This document shows positions 35,176 through 48,617 of a stretch of 64,000 nt of DNA, in pieces. A model generated the notes under the pieces. The model saw only the letters and a program-made list of their open reading frames with translations. It searched no databases and was not told the origin of the DNA. The first letter of the stretch is position 1. The number at the start of each line of letters is the position of its first letter. A program made the translations under genes and the position numbers. The DNA is from Dastarcus helophoroides (Eukaryota > Arthropoda > Insecta > Coleoptera > Bothrideridae), in NCBI GenBank assembly GCA_028583605.1, contig CM053327.1:46943356-47007355 (forward strand), written 5' to 3'.

Positions 35176-35929
35176 GACAGGTAAATTTTTAGGTTCACAA
35201 ACGTTTGGAAGAAAAAAATGTTTTTAACCCATGAATAATATTTCATTTTTGGTTGAGGTTTAGCCATAAGATGTTAATTACTAATTCAACAAAATTTGAC
35301 CAAGTTCATTTCTGATAAATTAATAATAATTGATCAGACGCCTTGCAAAAGTAATCATGTTTATAACAGTATATAAAATACATTAAAAAAAAAGCTCGAC
35401 CTCAGTTTTAAAATACTCGCTATAAATTTATCGATGTTTAGAAGCAGCACAATTATTGCATGAACTGTCTCGAAATTATTCGTAATCGGTCATCGTTATG
35501 CAGGTTTATCAGGTTCAGGTTTAATTAACATCTCTTTAATGAGATATTTATTCTATATTTGTTATAAGTGTTTTTGTCGAAAATGAAGTTAAAGCAACAA
35601 TAAAAAATTATTGACTTTGATAATTGTAAAAATTTGTCAATAAATCATCGTTATCTAAGAGTTTGAGTGCTATTATGAAGTCTGCAGATATTACATGCAT
35701 AACACGAATACTTAGAATTATAATGAGGCGCCTTGAAAATTATTAACAGTTGTGTGTATTTGGACATGCTATGATCTAAGTTCTATCTATTATGTATTAG
35801 AGATGAAGAGTTTAATTTTATCTTCCTTAATATGTAGTACATATCAATTAGACAGGTTTTGATTAAGTCCATACTTGGGTCTTCCCGAAAAGGTAAAACT
35901 AAAATTAATTTTGCCTTAAAAAATTGAAC
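35176..35929. other. Intergenic, nothing recognised
   Basis: AT-rich, no repeats or open frames of note. Confidence 0.45.
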
Positions 35930-35934
35930 TGCAG

Positions 35935-36118
35935 CTTTACAAGGAAACCAAAAACGCAGTAGCAGCCTAAAAAATAACAGAAATGAGATCGTCAACCTCA
36001 CGGATGCGGATGTATGAAGCCAACCAAAAACGCACTACGAGCCTAAAAATAACAAAAACATGACCGTCATCTTCATGATTGAGACTGTAAGATAATTAGG
36101 TGCGCCTACCTTTCGTGG
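35935..36118. repeat. Solo fragment of the ~600-bp satellite
   Basis: AAAACGCAGTAGCAGCC, CCTCACGGATGCGGATGTA and the second half-copy AAAACGCACTACGAGCC match the array starting at 37.86 kb. The fragment stops after GTGCGCCTACC, the same junction that precedes the next monomer within the array. It is cleaner than most monomers in the array and shows the ~74-bp internal duplication already present. Confidence 0.8.
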
Positions 36119-36217
36119 TTTGCGATTTAAACGCGTTCTCGTATACGACATCTATGCTCCCCATCCTCGGAGGGACAAACTAAAATCGTCAAATCGTTTT
36201 TGTTCTTCGAACACTGC

Positions 36218-37271
36218 ACTAATCCCAGTGGCGGCTGGTCTTAAAGAGCGCAAGAGCGCGCGCTCCTCGTGAAATTAGCGATCTCTTCTTTTCTGTTTAA
36301 TGTAAAAGACTTGGATTTATCATACACAAAATAATGATACACTAATTAACTAATAATACTTGTGAGTGACTTGGAATAAAGTACGCAAACGTTTGATTCC
36401 ATTATATTAAATATTATAAGGAAATTTAAATAAGTTGGTGCGCGCAGAATTATGCACCTAGCGTGGCTGCCGTGCGATGCCTATCAACGGCCTCCACGGG
36501 ATACGGAGAAATAAACTACAGAACACCACGTTAAAGCTAGCCCGGGGTACGCCGCTCCGCGCTTATGCGATATTGCCAAATGGTGAGTACGAGACATAGT
36601 TTGGAGTGTGTATTTAAGGTTTATGATGCTAAATGCGTAGGTGCCCTCTGGTCTGATTGCGATTGCTAATTGTGCCACTTACAGGCCTAACTGCCAATAG
36701 TACCGCTATTCACAAAGAGGTAGCAGTACCCATTCTAGGGTCTAATTATTAATTTGTAAATTTGGATTTAAACAATTTTGATGAGAAAGTAATGAACACT
36801 TTATTTCTTTAAAAGATCGTAGAGCGGATTTTTTTTTAAAAATATTTTTTGTGTTTTGTAGAGCTTTGTAATAAAATATATTTTATTTTCAAATGCAGTT
36901 TTCATGAAAAAGCGATATAATTTTATTTCTATGAAAGCAAACAACTTTAATTAAATAACCCAGAGCCGTAAACGACATGCAACCGTACAGAGTACCTTAA
37001 AGGGGCTCAGAAATGTCGGTAATATATTTTTTGTTGTATTCGATGAAAATAATTTAGAGATGATAACCCAAAAATATTTTGGAGGTTATAAAATGTTAAT
37101 TAAATTTAATTTGTAAGAATATTATTAAATCTCACACCTTTTGTATCACTTTTGTTTCTCTTAAATGTAATACCTTGCTATGGCAGTGGAGTCACTTAAA
37201 CTCTTAACTACTAATATTTTTGCATCTGCGCACCCCCTGCCAAAAAGTCACCAGCCGCCACTGACTAATCC
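36218..37271. mobile_element. hAT-like non-autonomous element with 8-bp TSD
   Basis: The element 36226-37263 (1038 bp) has ends CAGTGGCGGCTGGT and ACCAGCCGCCACTG and is flanked by identical octamers ACTAATCC (36218-36225, 37264-37271). It is the uninterrupted sister of 2797-6992. Both contain GGTGCGCGCA, AGCACCACGTTAAAGC-like and TAGCAGTACCCATTCTAGGG segments. The last overlaps a short hairpin, GTACCGCTA facing TAGCAGTAC. No open frame resembles a transposase. Confidence 0.88.
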
Positions 37272-37856
37272 GTAAAACGAAAGAACTCGGGAAAACAGCT
37301 AAAAAAAAAGTTCTGGCACGAGGGGTACCAATGCAACAATTGGGGTACGAATGCCTGGTCTCTTCCTCCTTCCTTTTAAAATAAATACTGAGCAGCCTTT
37401 CATTTTCTGGAAGGGAAGCTGTGCTTCCTTAGCTTCCATGGAGAACACGCCACTGGATCATAGTATTATTATGTGATCGGATACGAATATTTTTATAGTT
37501 TATTTGTAACATTCGTATCTTGTAACAACAACAACAACAACAACAACAACAAAAAAGGATGTATTTATTCACTTTATAGTACTTTAAATCAGTTATTGTA
37601 TTATTTTTTAGATTTGTTTAGTGGAAACCGTGAAATATCATGTCATTGCTTCGATAGTGACAATTTTTATCTATTTTAAATTGACGCACATAATAACATC
37701 CGTTTTTTTCTGGAAATTCAAGCATTTAAATTTAATAAAAATAATGTGAAACACGCTCAATATATTCGTTTGCTAAGCTAGATAAACTCGAATAAAGCGA
37801 ATTTCGCTGCTGCGTTCTAGACAGATTACATCTAAGATATACAGGGTGAGTCATTA
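37272..37856. other. Intergenic with a (CAA)n microsatellite
   Basis: A run of (CAA) repeats lies at about 37525-37553. Otherwise no features were recognised. Confidence 0.5.
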
Positions 37857-40800
37857 GAGTAGTAAAGCTCTGTAGCTGTTCTTCGATAACAAAAATATTT
37901 TTCGCCAAAGATGTATTCTAAAATTATTTTTATCTATACAGGGTGAACATTTATAGACCATGAACATATATAACTAAAATATAAGTGACGTGTGATGATT
38001 TCAGACATGGATTACACATAAAAACTGCTTTATAAACCATAAGTATCGTCTTTAAAACCAAAAGATGTTTATGGCCAAATAAAAATGTAATATTTAGTGC
38101 ATGTCAATCACGGGTTCAATATTGCTCATCTAATGTTATCGAAAATTCGAAATGTTCCAAAAAATATATAGAAATCTCTCAAAATTATTATGCCACACAT
38201 TCTTTTTTTATTTATCTAAGGAGGTACACTTAGAGAACTGATTAGAAACAAGTGACCCAAACATTCTTCAGAGCGATAAAAAAGCTCTCTAAAGCAAATC
38301 AAAAACGCAGTAGCAGCCTAAAAATAACAGAAACGTGATCGTCTACCTCACGGATGCGATGTAAGAAGGCCAACCAGAAACGCACTAGGACCCTAAAAAT
38401 AACAAAAACTGACCGTCATATTCACGGCTGAGACTGTAGGATAATCACGTACGCCTACCAGTAGCAGTAAAGCTCTGTAGCTGGGTATTGGTAATAAACT
38501 ATTTTTCTACAAAGTTATTTCTAAATTATTTTTAACTAAACTGGTTTTAAAAATGTTATAGACCATAAACCATATAAATTAAAATAGGTGGCGTGCGATA
38601 CTTTCTTCAGACATTGATTCCCTATAAACTTCTTTAAAAATCCATAAGTTTTCGTCTTTAAAATTTAAAAGATGTTTTATGGCCAATAAAAATTAATATT
38701 GTTCATGTCAATCACGAGTTCAATATTCTCATCTAAAGTTATCGAAAATTTGAAATTTTCCAAAAAATATATATAAATCTCTCAAATTTTTAATGCCACT
38801 ATTCATCTTTTTTTTATCTAAGGAGGTACACTTAGAAACTGAATTAGAAACAATTGACCCAAGCATTCTTCAGAGCGATAAAAAGCTCTATAAGCAAAAA
38901 ACCCAAACGCAGTAGCACCTAAAAAAACAGAAACGTGATCGTCAACTCACGGATGCGGTGTAAGAAGCCAAACCCGGAAACCCCTAAGACCCTAAAATAA
39001 CAAAAACATAACCGTCATCTTCACGGCTGAGACTGTAAATAATCACGTACGCCCACCAGTATCAGTAAGCTCTGTAGCTGATATTGGATAATAAAATTTT
39101 TTCTACAAAGATGTATTCTAAAATTATTTTTAACTTATGGTTGAACATGTATAGACCATGAACATATAAAAATTTAAAAAAAGTGGGGTGCGTACTTTCC
39201 TTAGACATGGATTCATATAAAACTTCTTATAATCCATAAGTTTTTGTCTTTAAAATCAAAAGAATTTTTTATGGCCAAATAAAAATGTAATATTTTAGTG
39301 CATCTCAATCACGAGTTCAATATTGCCATCTAATGTTATCGAAATTCGAAATTTTTCCAAAAAAAATATAGAAAACTCTCAAAATTTTATGCCACACATT
39401 CATTTTTTATTTATCTAGAGAGGTACACTTAGAGAACGAAATTTAAAAAAATTGACCCAAACATTTTCAAACGATAAAAAAAAAACTCTCTAAGCAAATC
39501 AAAAACGCAGTAAAAAAACCTAAAAATAACAGAAACGTGAAACGTCAACCTCACGATGCGGGTGTAAGAGGCCAACCAGAAACGCACTAGGACCCCCAAA
39601 AATAAAAAAAAAACATGACCTTTATATTCACGGGCTGGGGATCTGTAGGATAATCACGTGCGCCTACCCCGTAGCAGTAAAACTCTGTAGCTTATCTTGG
39701 ATAATAAAATATTTTTCTTCAAAAATGTATTCTAAACTTATTTTAACTATACTGGTTGAAACATGTAACGACCTGAAAATATAAATTAAAATAAGTGGCG
39801 TGCGATCTTTCCTCAGACATGGATTACATATAAAACCCTTCTTTAAAAATCCATAAGTTTCGTCTTTAAAATCAAAAAGATGTTTATGGCCAAATCAAAC
39901 CCGTAATATTTAGTGCATGTCAATTACAATTCGATATTGCCTTACCTAATGTTTATCGAAAAATTTCGTAATTTCTTAAAAAAATTTAGAATCTCTAAAA
40001 ATTGTTATGCACACCCTTCATCTTTTTTTTTCTAAGGAGATACACTTAGAGAACTGAATTAGAAACATTGACCCAAACTTTTTTAGAGCGATAAAAAAGC
40101 TCTTTAAAGCAACCGAAAAGCAGTAGCACCTAAAATAACAAAAACGTGATCGTCAACCTTACGGATGCGGATGTAAGAAGCCAACCAGAAAAGCACTAGG
40201 GGGCCCTAAAAATAACAAAAAACATGATCGTCATATTCCACGGCTGAGACTGTAAGATAATCACGTACGCCCACCAGTAGCATAAAGCTTGTAGCTGATC
40301 TGATAATAAAAATATTTTTTCTACAAAGATGTAAATTTTAAATTATTTTTAACTATACTGGTTGAACATGTATAGACAAAGACATATAAATTAAAAAAAG
40401 TGGCGTGCGATACTTCCTTAGGCCCTGGATTACATATAAACTTTTATAAATCCATAAGTTTTCGTCTTTTAAATGAAAGATGTTTTTGGGGCCCAAAAAA
40501 ATGTAATATTTTTTGCAGTCAATACGAGTTCAATATTGCCCCATCTAATGTTATCGAATCGAAATTTCCAAAAAATATAAACATTTCTCAAAAATTAAAT
40601 TTTGCCAACTTCATCTTTTTATTATCTAAGGAGGTACACTTAGGAATGAATTAAAACAAAATTGAACCAACATTCTTCAGAGCGATAAAAAAAACTCTCT
40701 AAGCAAATCAAAAAACGCAGTAAACAGCTAAAAAAACAGAAATTTTTATCGTCACCTCACGGATGCGGATGTAAGAAGCCAACCCAAAAGCACTAGGACC

Positions 40801-43570
40801 TTAAAATACAAAACAGACCCAAAATTCACGGCCCGAAAACTGTAAGTAAAACACGTACGCCTACCGTAGCATAAGTCTGTAGGGTGATCTTGGATAATAA
40901 AATATTTTTCACAAAGTGTATTCTAAATTTTTTTACTTACTGTTTTAACATGTAAGACCAGAACCTATAAAAAAATAAATGGGGGTGCGATACTTTCCTC
41001 AGACATCGATTCATAAAACTCCCTTTTTATCCATAAGTTTTTTTTCTTTAAATCAAAAAAAATGTATGGCCAATAAAAATGTAAAATTTTTGTGCAGTCA
41101 ATCACGAATTCAATATTGCTTTCTAATGTTATCGAAAATTCTAAATTTTGCAAATATTTATTTAAAACCCCTAAAAATTATTATCCCCATTTCTCTTTTA
41201 TTTATCTAAGAGGTACACTTAAGAACTGAATTAGAAAAAATTGACCCAAACTTCTTCAGCGTAGAAAGCTCTTTTAAGCAAAACCCAACGCAGTAGACCT
41301 AAAAAAAACAGAAACTTGATCGTCCCAAACCCCACGGATGCGATGTAAGAAAACACCAAACGCACTTTGGACCCTAAAATAACAAAAACATACCGTCATT
41401 CACGGCTGAACTGTTTAAAATAATCACGTACGCCTACATTTCAGTAAAGCTCTGTGCTGATCTTGGATAATAAAAATTTTCTACAAGATGTATTCTAAAA
41501 TTATTTTTAAAATATAAATGGTTGAACATGTATAACCATGAACATATAAATTAAAATAAGTGGCGTGGATACTTTCCTTAGACATGGGGTTTCCCAAAAA
41601 AACTTCTTATAATCCATATTTGTCTTTAAAATCAAAAAATGTTTTTTGGCTAAAAAAAAAAGTAATAAATTTTGGCATGTCAATACGAGTTCAATATTCC
41701 CTTTCTAATGTCCCTCGAAATTAGAAATTTTTCCCAAAATATTAGAAATCCCCTAAAATTATTTTGCCACACATTCATCTTTTTATTATCTAAGGAGGTC
41801 ACTTGAGAATGGAAATTTGGAACATTGACCCCAAACCAAATTTTCAAAACCCAAAAAAAAGCTCTCTAAACAAACCAAAAACGCAGTAGCAGCCTAAAAA
41901 AAACAGAAACGTTTTTCGTCAACCTCACGGATGCGGATGTGAACCAACCAGAACGGGGGGGACTATGGTCCTAAAATAACCCAAAAAATGACCGTCCATA
42001 TTCACGGGTGGGACTGTAGATAATCAGTTTCGCCTACCATACAGTAAAGCTCTGGGAAGCTGATATTGGATAATTTAAAAATATTTTTTTTTTTACAAGA
42101 GTATTCTAAAATTTTTTTAACCTATACTGGGGTTTAAAATGTATAAAACCATGACATATAAAAATTAAAATAAATGGCTGGGGATACTTTTTTTTTAGAC
42201 ATGGGGTTACATATAAACTTTTTTTATAATCCATAATTTTTGTCCCCCTTTTAATCAAAAGATGTTTTTTGGGCCCAAAAAAAAAATGTAAAAATTTTTG
42301 TGCCTTTCATCACGAGTTCAATATTGCCTCATCTAATGTTTTCCGAAAATTCGAATTTTCCTAAAAAAAATTTTAGAAATCTCTCAAATTTTATGCCACA
42401 CATTTTAAACTTTTTTTTTTATCTAAGGAGGGCCCCTTGAAAAACTGAATTGAAACACTGACCAAAACATTCCCTTTAGAGGGGAAAAAAAGCCCCTATA
42501 AACAAACCCGAAAAAAAGGGAGTAAACAGCCTAAAAATAAAAGAAACGTGATCGTTTAACCTCACGGATGGGGGATGTAAGAAGCCAACCAGAAACGCAC
42601 TAGGACACCCCAAAAATAACAAAAAAAAAAGGGCCGTCATTTACGGCTGAACTGAGGATATCACGTAAAGCCTACCAGTAAGCAGGGAAAGCTCTGTATG
42701 ATATTGAAAAAATAAAATATTTTTCTACAAAAATGTATCTAAAAATTTTTTTTAACTATACTGGTTGAACATGTATAGAAACCCTGAACATATAAAATTA
42801 AAATAAGTGGCGTGCGATACCTTCCTTAGACATGGATTACATTAAAACCTTCTTTATATTCCCTAAGTTTTTTTTCCCTTAAACCAAAAATGTTTAAAAG
42901 GCCCAAATAAAAAAAAGTAAAAATTTTTGTGCATATCAATCACGAACAATATTTTCCCCCATCTATGTTTATCAAAATTCGAATTTTTTCTAAAAAATAT
43001 TTAGAAAGTCTTTTAAAAATTATTATGCCCCATTTCATTTTTTATTTATCCAAAAAGGTACACTTAGAGAACTGAATTAGAAAAAATTGACCCAAAAATT
43101 TTTTCAGAGCGATCAAAAACTCTATAAGCAAACCGAAAACGCAGTACGCCTAAAAAAAACAGAACCCTGATCGGCAAACCCTTCCCGGGTGCGGTGTAAG
43201 AAGCCCAACCAGAACGCACTAGGCCCCCAAAATAACAAAAAAAAAATTACCGTCATATTCCCGGGTAAGCTGTAAGATATCACGTGGGGCCCCCCCAGTA
43301 AACATAAACTCTTAGCTTTCTTCGATAATAAAAAAATTTTTTTTACAAAGTTTTTCAAAATTAAAATATACAGGGGAACAAGGGAAAAGATAAAACATGT
43401 AAACTAAAATGTTGGCGTGGGGATACTTTCAGCATGGGTCATCAACCTTCTTTATTTCACCATAAAGTTTTCCCTCTTTAAAAATCAAAGATGTTTATGC
43501 CAAATAAAATGTAATATTTATGCATTTCGATCACGAATTCGAAAATTGCTTTACCCAATGTTATCGAAAA
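37857..43570. repeat. ~600-bp satellite array, ~9.5 monomers, noisy consensus
   Basis: The landmark AGTAAAGCTCTGTAGCTG or a damaged form occurs near 37863, 38468, 39064, 39678, 40284, 40871, 41443, 42043, 42686 and 43302, spacing 570-640. Each monomer includes GTGGCGTGCGATACTTTCC, ATCACGAGTTCAATATTGC, ATCTAAGGAGGTACACTTAG and two related ~74-bp halves (ACGCAGTAGCAGCCTAAA and ACGCACTAGGACCCTAAA). The first monomer has TATACAGGGTGA at two places. From about 38.8 kb on, monomers carry frequent single-base losses, homopolymer errors and stray AAA, CCC and GGG runs at positions that differ between monomers. Confidence 0.92.
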
Positions 43571-44189
43571 TGTTCGCGTAATCCAAGCTGAATATTGCAC
43601 CGGGTTTTCCCGTCGATTTAAACCCACGATAAATATTTGATGTGGGGTATAGAATATAAAGAAAACCCATCAAAGCTTACAAACGCGGTTAACTAAAAAG
43701 TTAATATTTTTTTTTTATTATCTCCAACGTGGGCCCTGACGCTTGGAAATAATAAAAAATTCGTAATTTTTTAATTTTTCCGTTTTAGATTAGGGCGCTC
43801 TTGGTAAAACAGTTATGGGGCATTTTTATGCAAATTTTAAAGTAATTTCAAAATCAGCACTTATCGCAATACAATATAGGGGCCTTGTTTAAATAGCGTA
43901 CATATTGGGCAAATCGTTTTATTTAATATCGTAATCTTTTTAAAGGGTTTGACTAACCAAATCGTTTGCCAAAATATGGTAACTGCAGTTAGTGCATTCA
44001 TAGAGAAATTACATTTAATTTACTATAAATGCCGTTAGATTATAATCTCAACTTTAATTTACTCTCAAGTAATTGAAGCACAGATCTGGAAATTTCAAAA
44101 TAGACGCTGTTCCTTTCAGTCTATTTTGCTAAATTTACACCTAGATCTTCAATTACTCACTGGCCTGTCTTTATTTTCTCAAATTTTTA
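43571..44189. other. Intergenic, nothing recognised
   Basis: Unique-looking sequence between the satellite and the next AT array. Confidence 0.45.
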
Positions 44190-45779
44190 AATACCCTTTT
44201 TATTAAAATTTCTGTTTAAATTTTAATCTTGAAATTTTTCCTCTAAATTTCGAGTTTAAAATTTTTTCGAAAATTCTTCTAAATTCGAGCCTAAAATTGG
44301 AAAAAAGGGTTTCCCTTTCCAAATTTGCCAGTTTAAAAAAAAAAATTTAGAAAAGCCCCCAAATTCATTTTATGCAATTCTTTTCAAGATTTTAAAAACT
44401 TACCTTTTAGAAAGTAGAAATAGTCAAAAAAAATTTTCCAAAAAAGGAAAGACTTTTTTCAAATAATTTGAAATTTTTAACAAAGTAAAATTTTCAAAAA
44501 AGTGGAATTTTTTAAAAATTTAGCAGAAATTTGAAACTTTTATTTTTCAACAACAAAAATAGAATTTTTCAGATAAAAGCCCAATGTAGTAATAACGGAA
44601 AATTGAAGCCCCGAAATTTTTTGAAAAAAAAAAGTCGAAATTTTTAAAAAAATAATAATTTTGAAAAGGGAGTCCCCCAAAAAATTTTACCCCCCCCGTC
44701 CGACCAAATTTTTAAGAACAAAATTTGGATTTTTTAAAAAAATATCGAAAACTTGAGAAAAACATAATGATCGAAATTGAAAAAGAGTTGAAAATTTTGA
44801 AAAAAATTTACTTTTCAACAAAAAAAAAGTATATAGAATTTTTCAGATAAAGCCCCAATGTGGTTTTTAACGGAAAATTGAAGTTTGAAATTTTTGAAAA
44901 AATAAAGTCGAAATTTTGGGAAAAAAAATCACAACTTTGAAAAAGGAGTCAAATTTTTTACCAAATTTTCGATGTTTTCAAAAACAAAGTTTGGTTTTTT
45001 GTGAAAAATATCGAAGCTTCAAAAAAAAAATAATAATCGAAATTGCAAAAAAAATCGAAATTTTTAAAAAAATTTTTTCAACAAAAAAAAATGAATTTTT
45101 CAGATAAAGCCTAATGTAAATAATTTAAAGGAAACTTGAAGCCGACCTTAACATCGACATTTAAAAATTTCGTATTTAAATTTTAATTTCGACTTTTTTT
45201 TTTCTTTTAAATTTCGACTTTTCTCGCAAATTTCGAATTTTTTTTTTCTGAAAATCTCGACTTTTTTTCCTTAAATTTCGACTTTTTTTTTTTCGATATT
45301 TCGAAATTTTTTGACTTCTTTCTTGGGGGAAAATTTTGACGTTTTTCTCAAATTTTTGACTTTTTTTCTCGAAATGTTGACTTTTTTAAATTTGAAATTT
45401 CGCCAGTTTTTCTCAAAATATCGACCCTTTTTCCCCGAAAATGTCGACTTTAAAACTCAAATTTCGACTTTTTTTTTCTCAAAATATCGATATTTTCTTG
45501 AATTTCGACTTTTCTTTAAAAATTCGATTTTTTTTTCTTCCTCAATACTTTTACAAAAATTAGTTTTTAAAAATGTGATTTTGATCAAAATGAAAAATAA
45601 ATTAGGATTTTAAATGTCGTAACTTTTCTAAAATTTCTATAAAAAGAAATCAGAGAATATCTAAAATGTCTACAAAAAATTGTGAAATGAAAAGCGTTCG
45701 GAAAATTTGGAGAAAAAAAACTCTTAAGCGAAATTGGGGGTGCTACAGTTCCACAGTGCCTATACGCCGGCCGCCACTG
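44190..45779. mobile_element. Right part of an hAT-like element with AT-array interior
   Basis: The right end 45530-45779 matches 12573-12828, including TTGGGGGTGCTACAG, CACAGTGCCTATACGCC and the terminus GGCCGCCACTG at 45779. Interior AT array is purine sense from 44440 to 45110 and pyrimidine sense from 45170 to 45540, the opposite order to the 9.3-kb element. No left terminus was found. Homopolymer irregularities similar to the preceding satellite continue to about 45.1 kb. Confidence 0.65.
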
Positions 45780-46049
45780 TAAGAAACATTAGCCATCAAT
45801 ATTTTAAAATGGTCAAAATTTTGAGAAAAAAAAATAGACAATCTTGGAGACTCTGCCGACAGAAGTGAAAACTAAGAGATATGTAGTGCAGTTCCCAGTC
45901 GCACTAGTAAACAAGTCAGAATATTGGAACCATTTGAAAATAAATTCTGTCAAGCCGTTAGGTCAGTTCGACAGATTTTTTCTTATTTATAGTTTGGATG
46001 CTTGTTTCGTGCGGAAAGGAATTTAATATTTATTAATATTTATTTTGAA

Positions 46050-47875
46050 TTTTGTATGTTGTATGTTGTATGTTGTATTTTGTATTTTGTATTTTGTATT
46101 TTGTATGTTGTATGTTGTATGTTGTATGTTGTATGTTGTATGTTGTATGTTGTATGTTGTATGTTGTATGTTGTATGTTGTATGTTGTATGTTGTATGTT
46201 GTATGTTGTATGTTGTATGTTGTATGTTGTATGTTGTATGTTGTATGTTGTATGTTGTATGTTGTATGTTGTATGTTGTATGTTGTATGTTGCATGTTGT
46301 ATTTTGTATGTTGTATGTTGTAGTATGTTGTATTTTACATTTTGAATGTTGTATGTTGTATTTTGTATTTTGTATGTTGTATTTTGTATGTTGTATGTTG
46401 TATTTTGTATGTTGTATGTTGTATGTTGAATGTTGTATGTTGTATGTTGAATGTTGCATGTTGTATGTTGTATGTTGAATGTTGTATGTTGTATGTTGTA
46501 TGTTGTATGTTGAATGTTGAATGTTGAATGTTGTATGTTGTATGTTGTATGTTGTATGTTGTATGTTGTATGTTGTATGTTGTATGTTGTATGTTGTATG
46601 TTGTATGTTGTATGTTGTATGTTGTATGTTGTATGTGTATGTTGTATGTTGTATGTTGTATGTTGTATGTTGTATGTTGTATGTTGTATGTTGTATGTTG
46701 TATGTTGTATGTTGTATGTTGTATGTTGTATGTTGTATGTTGTATGTTGTATGTTGTATGTTGTATGTTGTATGTTGTATGTTGTATGTTGTATGTTGTA
46801 TGTTGTATGTTGTATGTTGTATGTTGTATGTTGTATGTTGTATGTTGTATGTTGTATGTTGTATGTTGTATTTTGTATTTTGTATTTTGTATTTTGTATT
46901 TGTATTTGGTATTTCGTATTTCGTATTTCGTATTTCGTATTTCGTATTTCGTATTTCGTATTCGTATTTCGTATTTCGTATTTCGTATTTCGTATTTCGT
47001 ATTTCGTACTTCGTATTTCGTATTTCGTATTTCGTAATTTCGTATTTCGTATTCGTATTTCGGTATTTCGTATTTCGTATTTCGTATTTCGTATTTCGTA
47101 TTTCGTATTTTCGTATTTCGTATTTCGTATATTGTATTTTGTATTTTGTATTTTGCATTTTGTATTTTGTATTTAGTATTTTGTATTTTGTATTTCGTAT
47201 TTAGTATTTTGTATTTTGTATTTCGTATTTCGTATTTCGTATTTCGTATTTCGTATTTCGTATTTCGTATTTTGTATTTTGTATTTTGTATTTTGTATAT
47301 TTTGTATTTTGTATTTGTATTTTGTATATTTTGTATTTCGTATTTCGTATTTCGTATTTCGTATTTCGTATTTCTGTATTTCGTATTTCGTATTTCGTAT
47401 TTCGTATTTCGTATTTCGTATTTCGTATTTCGTATTTCGTATTTCGTATATTTGCATTTGGTATTTCGTATTGTATTCGTATTTCGTATTTCGTATTTCG
47501 TATTTCGTATTTCGTATTTCGTATTTCGTATTTCGTATTGTTTCGTATTTCGTATTTCGTATTTCGTATTTCGTATTTCGTATTTCGTATTTCGTATTTC
47601 GTATTTCGTATTTCGTATTTCGTATTTCGTATTTCGTATTTCGTATTTCGTATTTCGTATTTCGTATTTCGTATTTCGTATTTCGTATTTCGTATTTCGT
47701 ATTCGTATTTCGTATTTCGTATTTCGTATTTCGTATTTTCGTATTTCGTATTTCGTATTTCGTATTTCGTATTTCGTATTTCGTATTTTGTATTTGGTAT
47801 TGTGTATGTCGTATTTGGTATTTGGTATTTCGTATTTTGTGTTTTGTGTTTCGTATTTCGTATTTCGTATAACGC
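46050..47875. repeat. Heptanucleotide array, three variants in blocks
   Basis: About 1.8 kb of 7-bp repeats. TATGTTG dominates from 46050 to 46868 with some TATTTTG and TGAATGT variants near 46330-46530. TATTTTG forms short bridges near 46868-46905 and 47130-47330. TATTTCG dominates from 46910 to 47868. The unit is not the arthropod telomere repeat TTAGG. Because 7 is not a multiple of 3, all frames of both strands stay open for long distances and give nonsense frames up to 515 codons. Confidence 0.95.
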
Positions 47876-48401
47876 GAAACATAAAATATCTAAACGTATC
47901 TTAAACAGTTTTCACTTTAAAAAATGGAAATAATTTAGGTAATCTAATTTACAAAAGTCAATATTATGGAAATAAGTAAAAATTTTGAAAAAAAATCTAA
48001 AATTTGGAAGATGAAATTTTCAAACGTAAGTGTACAGTTTGGAAATAGAAGAAGTTTTACTTCTTAGTACCTAATACATAGAATGTAAGAGGTCCGGACT
48101 TCAATATTGTCCTTGGGGCCCGGGGCCAAACCTTAATTCTCTAGGCAGGCTTGACCATAGTGGCGCACTGTTAAGATTACCAAAATAAACCTACCGTGTT
48201 ATTATTTATTCATTTTTAAATTAAATACGTACGAAATGTATTACGTATTTGATCAATATGTGCCGAAAATCATGGTGATGGGTACAAATGAGGATCTCGC
48301 GTGTTATAATTAGATCAAAAATAAGGAAGTACTCGCTCCGTTATTAACTGCATGGTCAGCTCCAATGACTTAGGAGTAATTTGTCCCAGTTTTGTTCACA
48401 G
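47876..48401. other. Intergenic, nothing recognised
   Basis: AT-rich to about 48.1 kb, then more balanced in composition. Confidence 0.4.
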
Positions 48402-48617
48402 ACAAACAAACAAATCAGCATTACACGCCGATCCCAAGGAAAAGACTTGGAGGCGTTCGAGTACATGCTGGAAAACAGATATACGACAGAGTTTTTCCAG
48501 AACCTGTGGAATGAACGGCGGTCGGCGCGCGATATGTGGGACCTCATACGCGCAAGCCCGCCGCAACAGATCACCGTCGTTAGAATCAGTTTCACCTCGT
48601 CCCAGTGCGGCGTGTGA
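48402..48617 (+). CDS. Candidate 3'-terminal exon, plus strand
   Basis: Composition rises to about half GC here, against roughly 30 percent around it. The best frame follows a possible splice acceptor (TTTTGTTCACAG ending 48401) and runs to TGA at 48617. It encodes an acidic/basic mixed stretch containing KDLEAFEYMLENRYTTEFF and WNERRSARDMWDLIRASPP, which looks like ordinary helical globular protein. Third codon positions are GC-rich (about 70 percent), the expected sign of an insect coding exon in AT-rich DNA. ATTAAA at 48646 could serve as a poly(A) signal. I do not recognise the protein. No upstream exon was identified. Confidence 0.4.
   Translation, partial: TNKQISITRRSQGKDLEAFEYMLENRYTTEFFQNLWNERRSARDMWDLIRASPPQQITVVRISFTSSQCGV

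Noticed and set aside
46050..47875. Telomeric or subtelomeric repeat
   Set aside because: The unit is not TTAGG or a known insect variant, and ordinary sequence follows on both sides.
46040..47904. Very long open frames (up to 515 codons) on both strands
   Set aside because: They are translations of a 7-bp tandem repeat without stop codons; every frame is open.
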